Assembly (NCBI GenBank): GCA_017577565.1
Contig: PKRH01000070.1
Span: forward strand, 1 to 18,102
DNA length: 18,102 nucleotides
Reading direction: 5' to 3'
Origin: Thermoanaerobacterales bacterium
GTDB lineage: Bacteria > Actinomycetota > Acidimicrobiia > Acidimicrobiales > JACDCH01
Shown here: positions 7,714 through 12,896 of the stretch, piece after piece
Position numbering within the stretch: the first letter of the stretch is position 1
How the letters are laid out: each line of letters opens with the position of its first letter
The notes under the pieces: model-generated
The model's input: the letters and a program-made list of their open reading frames with translations, nothing else
The model's database searches: none
Told to the model about the DNA's origin: nothing
Position numbers and translations under genes: made by a program

Positions 7714-8631
7714 TCACTCGTCTCCCGGTCGGAAGTGCGGCGTCTCGCTGTGGTCGTGCACCCGGCGCTCGATCTCCTCCTCCTCGGCGAGCAGGCGCTC
7801 GAGCTCGGGATCGGCCTCCTTGATGAGGGGCTCGTTCTCGGCCGGCACCTCCTCGGGCGCGGGCTGCGGCTCGGGCGCCGGGCGGCGGCGGCCGGCGGCC
7901 GACGACACGACCCGGCGGCTCCCCGCCTGGGCGGTGCCGGAGGTCTCGCCCACGGCCATCGCCGCCTCGCGGGAGATCTTGTCCTCGCTCTGGGTGCGGT
8001 AGGGCAGGACGTCGCCCTTGTAGAGCCACACCTTGACGCCGATGCGGCCGGCGGTCGTGCGGGCCTCGCGGAACCCGTAGTCGATGTCGGCCCGGAGGGT
8101 GTGGCGGGGGACGCGGCCCTCGCGGTAGCTCTCGGTGCGGGCCATCTCGGAGCCGCCGAGGCGGCCCGAGCACTGCACCTGGATGCCCTGCGCCCCGGCC
8201 TTCAGCGCGTTCTGGACGGCACGCTTCATGGCCCGCCGGAAGGCGACCCGGGCGGCGAGCTGGTCGGCGACGCCCTGCGCGATGAGGGCGGCGTCGAGCT
8301 CGGGCTGCTTGATCTCCTGGATGTTGAGCTGGACCTTGGGGTTGCCGGTGAGCCTGGCCAGGCCGCTCCGCAGGCGGTCGGCCTCGCTGCCCCGGCGGCC
8401 GATGACGATGCCGGGGCGCGCGGTGTGGACGTCGACGCGCAGGCGGTCCCGGGTCCGCTCGATCTCGATCCGGCTGATGGCCGCGTGCGGCAGCTCGGTC
8501 ATCAGGTAGTCCCGGATCTTCCAGTCCTCGATGACGTTGTCCGCGTACTCCTCGCGGTCGGCGAACCAGCGGGACTTCCACTCGGTCGTGACGCCGAGCC
8601 GGAAGCCGTAGGGGTTGACCTTCTGCCCCAT
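7714..8631 (-). CDS. rpsC: 30S ribosomal protein S3 (uS3) with acidic C-terminal tail
   Basis: This small-subunit protein lies at the mRNA entry channel. It has 305 aa, against about 210-230 in the core family and up to about 280 in many actinobacteria. The N-terminus MGQKVNPYGFRLGVTTEWKS is canonical. The KH domain contains IVIGRRGSEADRLRSGLARL, with GRRG at 78-81. The C-terminal S3 domain includes IQVQCSGRLGGSEMARTESY and IGVKVWLYKGDVLP, ending near residue 212. Residues 215-305 form a low-complexity tail: first Ala/Ser/Arg-rich, then Pro/Glu-rich, then a predicted charged helix with a run of four Glu. The function of the tail is unknown. Confidence 0.97.
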   Translation of the reverse strand: MGQKVNPYGFRLGVTTEWKSRWFADREEYADNVIEDWKIRDYLMTELPHAAISRIEIERTRDRLRVDVHTARPGIVIGRRGSEADRLRSGLARLTGNPKVQLNIQEIKQPELDAALIAQGVADQLAARVAFRRAMKRAVQNALKAGAQGIQVQCSGRLGGSEMARTESYREGRVPRHTLRADIDYGFREARTTAGRIGVKVWLYKGDVLPYRTQSEDKISREAAMAVGETSGTAQAGSRRVVSSAAGRRRPAPEPQPAPEEVPAENEPLIKEADPELERLLAEEEEIERRVHDHSETPHFRPGDE

Positions 8632-8634
8632 GAC

Positions 8635-9330
8635 TCAGCCCTTCTCCTGCTCGTCGGTCTCGGCGTCCGTCGCCTCGCCCTCGTCGGGCTCGGCGTCGGC
8701 CGGCTCGGCGGTGGCCTGCTCGTCGGCGGCCTCGGCCTCGCCGGCCGTCTCCTCGGCGGCCTCCTGCCCGGTCGCCTCGGCCGTCGGCTCCGCCGCCTCG
8801 GCGCCCTCGTCGGCGCCGCCCTCGGCGGTGGTCTCCTCGGCCTCGGGCGCCACCTGCTCGCCGCGGCTGCGGGCGACGCGGGCCCGGCGCGACTCACGCC
8901 GCCGCCGGCGGGCCGGGCTCTCGCCGGCGCCCGCGGCGCGGCGCTTGGCCTCGACCCGCTCCTGCATCTCGGGCGGCATCGGGCTCACCTCGATGGTGAT
9001 GTGGCACATCCGCTTGCGGATGCGGGTGGCCCGGCCCCGGGCCCGGGGGCGCCAGCGCTTGAGCGTCGGGCCCTCGTCGGCGTAGCAGGCCGAGACGTAG
9101 AGGGTGTCGCCGTCGAGCTCGTCGTTGTTCTCGGCGTTGGCGACCGCCGAGTCGAGGCACCGGGCGACCACCTTGGCGGCGGCGCGCTCGGTGAACCGCA
9201 GCACGTCCGCGGCCTCGTTGACCGGCAGGCCGCGGATGAGGTCGAGCACCTGCCGGGCCTTGTAGGCCGACATGCGGACGTAGCGGACGCGGGCCCGCGT
9301 CGTGGGCCGCTGCTGGACGGGCGTGGCCAT
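8635..9330 (-). CDS. rplV: 50S ribosomal protein L22 (uL22) with long charged C-terminal extension
   Basis: L22 lines the nascent-peptide tunnel. It has 231 aa from ATG 9330, about twice the usual 110-130. Residues 10-117 hold the normal fold: VRMSAYKARQVLDLIRGLPV, AVANAENNDELDGDTLYVSA, and the tunnel-loop region RWRPRARGRATRIRKRMCHI leading into TIEVSP. Residues 128-157 are strongly basic (runs of Arg), and 158-231 are acidic low complexity rich in Ala, Glu, Thr and Asp. GTG 9333 is an alternative start one codon upstream, and rpsS overlaps by TGATG. The tail codons are as GC-rich as those of neighbouring genes and the frame is intact. Confidence 0.96.
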   Translation of the reverse strand: MATPVQQRPTTRARVRYVRMSAYKARQVLDLIRGLPVNEAADVLRFTERAAAKVVARCLDSAVANAENNDELDGDTLYVSACYADEGPTLKRWRPRARGRATRIRKRMCHITIEVSPMPPEMQERVEAKRRAAGAGESPARRRRRESRRARVARSRGEQVAPEAEETTAEGGADEGAEAAEPTAEATGQEAAEETAGEAEAADEQATAEPADAEPDEGEATDAETDEQEKG

Positions 9331-9614
9331 CACCGCCTCCCCCGCGCGGCCTTCTCCATGCCGGCGTGGTACCGGAACGTGCGGGTGGGGGCGAACTCGC
9401 CGAGCTTGTGGCCGACCATCGCCTCGGTGATGTAGACGGGCACGTGCTTGCGGCCGTCGTGGACGGCGATGGTGTGCCCGACCATGTCGGGGATGATCGT
9501 CGAGCGGCGGGACCAGGTCTTGATGACCTTCTTCTCGCCCTTGGCGTTGAGGGCGTCGATCTTCTTGAGCAGGTGCTCGTCGACGAACGGGCCCTTCTTC
9601 AGTGAGCGGGGCAT
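9330..9614 (-). CDS. rpsS: 30S ribosomal protein S19 (uS19)
   Basis: This small-subunit head protein contacts the S13/L5 bridge. It has 94 aa, the typical length. Conserved residues include MPRSLKKGPFVDEHLLKKI, IKTWSRRSTIIPDMVGHTIA, HDGRKHVPVYITEAMVGHKL and GEFAPTRTFRYH. ATG 9614 lies 4 nt after the rplB stop and has a strong GGAGGTGA Shine-Dalgarno that covers the end of rplB. Confidence 0.98.
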   Translation of the reverse strand: MPRSLKKGPFVDEHLLKKIDALNAKGEKKVIKTWSRRSTIIPDMVGHTIAVHDGRKHVPVYITEAMVGHKLGEFAPTRTFRYHAGMEKAARGRR

Positions 9615-9618
9615 CGGT

Positions 9619-10455
9619 TCACCTCCGCGCGCCGCGGGTGCGGCGGCGACGCACGATCAGACGATCGGACGGCTTGTTCTTGCGACGGGTGCGGCCCTCG
9701 GGCTTGCCCCAGGGCGAGACCGGGTGCCGGCCGCCCGAGGACTTGCCCTCGCCACCGCCGAGCGGGTGGTCGACGGGGTTCATGGCCACGCCGCGGGTCT
9801 GCGGGCGCACGCCCTTCCAGCGGTTGCGACCGGCCTTGCCGAGCTTGATCAGCTCGTGCTCGGCGTTGCCGACCTCGCCCACCGTCGCCCGGCAGTCGAT
9901 CGACACCCGGCGCATCTCGGTCGACGGCAGGCGCAGGGTGGCGTAGTTGCCCTCCTTGGCCAGCAGCACCACGGACGAGCCGGCCGACCGGGCGATCTTG
10001 CCGCCGCCGCCCGGCTGGAGCTCGACGTTGTGGACGGTGGTGCCGACCGGGATGTAGCGGAGCGGCAGCGCATTGCCGGGCCGGATCTCGGCCCCCTGCC
10101 CCGACTGCAGGCGGTCGCCGACCTTCACGTCACGGGGGGCGATGATGTAGCGCTTCTCGCCGTCGAGGTAGTGCAGCAGCGCGATGCGGCACGACCGGTT
10201 GGGGTCGTACTCGATCGAGGCGACGACGGCGGGCACGCCGTCCTTGTCGCGCCGGAAGTCGATGAGCCGGTAGCGGCGCTTGTGGCCACCGCCGCGGTGG
10301 CGGGCGGTCTTGCGCCCGTAGACGTTGCGGCCGCCGCTCGACGACTTCGACACCACCAGCGACCGCTCGGGCCGGTCGCGGGTGATCTCGCTGAAGTCGC
10401 TGACGGTCTGGAACCGCCGTCCGGGGCTGGTCGGCTTGCGCTTGCGGAGAGCCAT
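9619..10455 (-). CDS. rplB: 50S ribosomal protein L2 (uL2)
   Basis: L2 is required for subunit association and peptidyl transferase centre assembly. It has 278 aa from ATG 10455. This start gives the family N-terminus MALRKRKPTSPGRRFQTVSD and has a GTGAGG Shine-Dalgarno about 8 nt upstream. A GTG at 10473, overlapping the rplW stop, would add six residues. Conserved blocks are GGGHKRRYRLIDFRR, YIIAPRDVKVGDRL and the C-terminal rRNA-binding region MNPVDHPLGGGEGK. His230 matches E. coli His229, which is needed for activity. At 232, where E. coli and most actinobacteria have His, this protein has Leu (codon CTC at 9762-9760). Confidence 0.97.
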   Translation of the reverse strand: MALRKRKPTSPGRRFQTVSDFSEITRDRPERSLVVSKSSSGGRNVYGRKTARHRGGGHKRRYRLIDFRRDKDGVPAVVASIEYDPNRSCRIALLHYLDGEKRYIIAPRDVKVGDRLQSGQGAEIRPGNALPLRYIPVGTTVHNVELQPGGGGKIARSAGSSVVLLAKEGNYATLRLPSTEMRRVSIDCRATVGEVGNAEHELIKLGKAGRNRWKGVRPQTRGVAMNPVDHPLGGGEGKSSGGRHPVSPWGKPEGRTRRKNKPSDRLIVRRRRTRGARR

Positions 10456-10469
10456 CAGTTCGGCCTCAC

Positions 10470-10760
10470 TCACTCCTCGAACAGGTCGATCGACTCACCC
10501 TCGGCGAGGGTGACGATCGCCCGCTTCGTGTCGGGACGCTTGCCGTAGGTGAACGTCCGCCGGTTGCGCTTGCGCTTCCCCTTGCGGTTGATGGTGTTCA
10601 CCTTGGCGACCTTGACGCCGAAGATCTTCTGCACGGCGTCGCGGATCTCGGGCTTGGAGGCGTCGGGGTGCACGGTGAACGTGTAGACCCCCTCCTCCAT
10701 GAGGGCGTAGGACTTCTCGCTCACGACGGGAGCGATGATCACGTCACGGGGATCCTTCAT
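10470..10760 (-). CDS. rplW: 50S ribosomal protein L23 (uL23)
   Basis: This protein sits at the peptide-tunnel exit and docks SRP and trigger factor. It has 96 aa. It starts MKDPRDVIIAPVVSEKSYAL, followed by YTFTVHPDASKPEIRDAVQK, IFGVKVAKVNTINRKGK and the basic loop RKRNRRTFTYGKRPDTKRAI. The start ATG 10760 overlaps the rplD stop by 4 nt (ATGA). The frame is open further upstream in an unrelated reading of rplD. Confidence 0.97.
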   Translation of the reverse strand: MKDPRDVIIAPVVSEKSYALMEEGVYTFTVHPDASKPEIRDAVQKIFGVKVAKVNTINRKGKRKRNRRTFTYGKRPDTKRAIVTLAEGESIDLFEE

Positions 10761-11428
10761 CGGTCGGCCTCCGTCGACGCTGCGGCGGCCCCCGCCCCGG
10801 CGCCGGCGTCGCGCCGGGCCGAGGGGAGCGAGTCGCGGGTGAAGACGACCCAGTCGCTCACCAGCACGTCGTAGGCGTTGAGCTCGCCGGTGGTGAGCAC
10901 GTGCACATGCGGCAGGTTGCGCAGGCTCTTCCAGACCGGGACGTCGGCCTCGTCGCGGGTGAGCACGACCAGCACCCGGCCGTCCAGGCCCAGGCGCTCG
11001 AGGACGGCCACGGCCCGCTTGGTGCTGGGGGTGTCGATGCCCCAGCCGTCGAGCACGACGACCTTGCCGTCGGCGAAGCGGTCGGAGAGCGCGGAGGCGA
11101 GCGCCAGGCGGATCATCTTCTTGGGGGTCCGCTGGCGGTAGCTGCGCGGCTTCGGCGGGTGGGCCACGCCGCCGCCCCGCCACTGGGGCGCCCGGATCGA
11201 GCCGTGGCGGGCCCGGCCGGTGCCCTTCTGCCGCCAGGGCTTGGCGCCGCCGCCCCGCACCTCGGAGCGGGTCTTGGCCGAGTGCGTCCCGGCCCGGCGG
11301 GCGGCGAGCTGCGCGGTGACGACCTGGTGCATGACGGCGACGTTGGGCTCGACGCCGAAGAGGGCGTCGTCGAGCTCGACGTCGCCGGAGGTCGTGCCGT
11401 CGGGGGTCGTGAGCTTCACGGTCGCCAT
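10757..11428 (-). CDS. rplD: 50S ribosomal protein L4 (uL4)
   Basis: This large-subunit protein has an extended loop that reaches the tunnel; in E. coli it represses its own S10 operon by binding the rpsJ leader. It has 223 aa. The loop and signature are clear: AGTHSAKTRSEVRGGGAKPW, RQKGTGRARHGSIRAPQWRG and the following PRSYRQRTPKKMIRLALASA. The C-terminal globular part includes LPHVHVLTTGELNAYDVLVS. A short Ala/Gly-rich tail follows. In this genome rplD is transcribed apart from rpsJ, so any feedback on rpsJ would have to act in trans on a separate mRNA. Confidence 0.97.
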   Translation of the reverse strand: MATVKLTTPDGTTSGDVELDDALFGVEPNVAVMHQVVTAQLAARRAGTHSAKTRSEVRGGGAKPWRQKGTGRARHGSIRAPQWRGGGVAHPPKPRSYRQRTPKKMIRLALASALSDRFADGKVVVLDGWGIDTPSTKRAVAVLERLGLDGRVLVVLTRDEADVPVWKSLRNLPHVHVLTTGELNAYDVLVSDWVVFTRDSLPSARRDAGAGAGAAAASTEADR

Positions 11429-11429
11429 G

Positions 11430-12080
11430 TCAGTTCCCCTTGGTGCCCGCCTTGACGGCGTCCCGGACGAGGACGAGGCCGCCCTTCGGCCCCGGGACGG
11501 AGCCCTTGACGAGCAGCAGGTCGCGCTCGGCGTCGGCCTGGACGACGGTGAGGTTGAGGGTCGTGGTCTTGCGGCCGCCGGCCCGGCCGGCCATGCGGGT
11601 GCCGCGGAAGACCCGGGCGGGGGTGGCGCAGGCGCCGATGGCGCCGGGCGCCCGGTGCACCCGGTGGGCGCCGTGGCTGGCGCCGAGGCCGCCGAAGCCG
11701 TGGCGCTTCATGACGCCGCTGAAGCCCTTGCCCTTGCTGACGGAGGTGACGTCCACGCGCTGGCCGGCGGAGAGGATGTCGACCTTGATCTCCTGGCCGA
11801 CCTCGTACTCGCTGACGTCGTCGAGCCGCAGCTCGACCAGGCGGACGCCCGGCTCGACGCCGGCCCGGGCGTAGTGGCCGGCGAGGGGCTTGTTGAGCTT
11901 GGAGGCCTTCTTGTGCCCGAAGGTGACCTGCAGCGCGTTGTACCCGTCGCGCTCGTTCGTCTTGACCTGGACCACGCGGCACGGGCGGACGCGCAGGACG
12001 GTGACCGGGACGACGCGGTTCTCGTCGTCCCACACCTGCGTCATGCCGACCTTCTCGCCGACGATCGCTCTTGTGGCCAT
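11430..12080 (-). CDS. rplC: 50S ribosomal protein L3 (uL3)
   Basis: This early-assembly large-subunit protein reaches the peptidyl transferase centre. It has 216 aa, standard length. The N-terminus MATRAIVGEKVGMTQVWDDE is followed by SVSKGKGFSGVMKRHGFGG and the conserved core APGAIGACATPARVFRGTRM with AGRAGGRKTTTLNLTV. ATG 12080 has only a weak upstream GAGAGAG, about 12 nt away. It is the first gene of the long minus-strand unit, whereas in most bacteria rpsJ directly precedes it. The rplC-rplD gap is 1 nt. Confidence 0.97.
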   Translation of the reverse strand: MATRAIVGEKVGMTQVWDDENRVVPVTVLRVRPCRVVQVKTNERDGYNALQVTFGHKKASKLNKPLAGHYARAGVEPGVRLVELRLDDVSEYEVGQEIKVDILSAGQRVDVTSVSKGKGFSGVMKRHGFGGLGASHGAHRVHRAPGAIGACATPARVFRGTRMAGRAGGRKTTTLNLTVVQADAERDLLLVKGSVPGPKGGLVLVRDAVKAGTKGN

Positions 12081-12326
12081 GGCGGCTGCGTCTCTCTCTG
12101 CCTCGTTCGACCGCTGCCCCGCCGCCGCTCGCCGGGGCGGGCGGGCGCACGGGACGTCGCGGAATCGTCAGGTTCACGCGAACGCTCCGCGCGGGACGGA
12201 CCCGGCGGAGCGCCAGCTCGGTTGTGCCGCGTGGTTCCCGCGGGAGCGGGCCTGCGCGGACGTCGGTTGGACAAGATCTCGGACAGCGCCGGCGCGGCCC
12301 GGGGCAGGCCTGCGCACGGCCCGTCG

Positions 12327-12356
12327 ACTATATCTGCGGCCCTGGCCAGGCACCAA
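12327..12356 (-). promoter_or_regulatory. Candidate sigma-A promoter for the rplC-map unit
   Basis: On the minus strand TTGGTG (12356-12351) is followed after 18 nt by TATAGT (12332-12327), which matches the -10 consensus at five of six bases. It is the only AT-containing island in a very GC-rich gap and points towards rplC. A transcript would start near 12320. The sequence match is seen and activity is inferred. Confidence 0.55.
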
Positions 12357-12446
12357 CTCGGCGGGGTGCGCCGGGCCCGGTGGCGCGGCGGCGACAGGCC
12401 GTGGCGGCGCCCCCACGGTGCGACCTCCCCGCCGGGAGCCGTTCGC

Positions 12447-12452
12447 TAGGAT
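12447..12452 (+). promoter_or_regulatory. Candidate -10 box for a leaderless transcript
   Basis: TAGGAT lies only 8 nt upstream of the ATG at 12461. A start site at the usual distance from a -10 would fall at or next to the A of the ATG, and there is no Shine-Dalgarno in between. Leaderless mRNAs are common in actinobacteria. No clear -35 is seen. Confidence 0.45.
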
Positions 12453-12460
12453 CGCGTGCC

Positions 12461-12646
12461 ATGCCGTTCGGGCGCCGCAGAGGGCAGAAGCGCCGGAAGT
12501 CGAGGGACCCGTTCGAGCACCTGGCCGACGAGCGGCAGGCCGCCGAGGCCGAGGCCTGGTTCATGCAGCCCGACGACGGGCCGGAGCTCGAGATCGAGGC
12601 GGGCATCTCCTCCAACCTCCGGGACGAGGACCTCGACCCCCGCTGA
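12461..12646 (+). CDS. Small charged protein of unknown function (61 aa)
   Basis: I do not recognise this family. The N-terminal 20 residues are basic (MPFGRRRGQKRRKSRDPFEH), the middle is a likely short helix (LADERQAAEAEAWFMQ), and the C-terminal part is acidic (DDGPELEIEAG and NLRDEDLDPR). There is no signal peptide, membrane segment or cysteine. The start is chosen because a TAGGAT -10 box lies 8 nt upstream, giving a leaderless transcript; the frame is open further upstream without a supported start. It sits divergently next to rplC and 250 nt before the protease gene. The strong charge polarity could suit RNA or ribosome binding, but that is a guess. Confidence 0.6.
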   Translation: MPFGRRRGQKRRKSRDPFEHLADERQAAEAEAWFMQPDDGPELEIEAGISSNLRDEDLDPR

Positions 12647-12739
12647 CCCCGGGGTGACCCCGGCCTGACCGCCCGCGCCCGGCACCCGACTGGGCCGTTC
12701 GCGCGGCGTTCCCCGGCGCGACGGCGCAGATCGCGCTGC

Positions 12740-12774
12740 ATGTGCTGGCGAGGGTGCACATCGTGCCCTAGGGT
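12740..12774 (+). promoter_or_regulatory. Possible promoter and 6-bp inverted repeat upstream of the protease gene
   Basis: ATGTGC (12740-12745) and GCACAT (12756-12761) form an inverted repeat with a 10-nt spacer. TAGGGT at 12769-12774 could be a -10 box, with a poor TGGCGA 17 nt upstream. A transcript starting near 12781 would have a leader of about 116 nt. The matches are weak. The rest of 12647-12896 is GC-rich without further clear signals, apart from a small CCGGGGT/ACCCCGG hairpin at 12649-12663 after the 61-aa gene. Confidence 0.25.
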
Positions 12775-12896
12775 CACGGCCGCAACTGGGTCCGAGGGAG
12801 GCCGGTCGGCCGGTGGGGGGATCAGCTGCGCCCCGGCCGGCGCGCCGCGCCTGCGGCCGGGTCTGCACCGTGCGTCACTGCTGGAGGAGGGAACGC

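Larger units (their letters stand above)
12081..12460. other. 380-nt intergenic region between divergent rplC and the plus-strand gene block
   Basis: No credible gene is visible here. The region holds a candidate minus-strand promoter (12327-12356) and a candidate plus-strand -10 box close to the 61-aa gene (12447-12452). It also has an 8-bp hairpin with arms CGCTCCGC (12183-12190) and GCGGAGCG (12205-12212), and a GTTC-N4-GAAC palindrome at 12172-12183. From the predicted minus start (about 12320) the rplC leader would be about 240 nt, and the hairpin lies within it. Confidence 0.6.

Noticed and set aside
8635..8860. Low-complexity end of rplV considered as a frameshift artefact
   Set aside because: The frame stays open with the same codon bias, the tail changes smoothly from basic to acidic, and it ends 3 nt before the rpsC start, as expected for a real operon border.
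7174..9435. 753-residue open frame on the plus strand across rpmC to rpsS
   Set aside because: It runs opposite seven well-conserved ribosomal genes and has a repetitive Leu/Gly/Ala composition typical of high-GC antisense frames.
12172..12183. GTTC-N4-GAAC palindrome considered as an SOS (LexA) box
   Set aside because: The actinobacterial/Bacillus LexA site is GAAC-N4-GTTC. Here the half-sites are in the opposite order, and no damage-response gene is adjacent.
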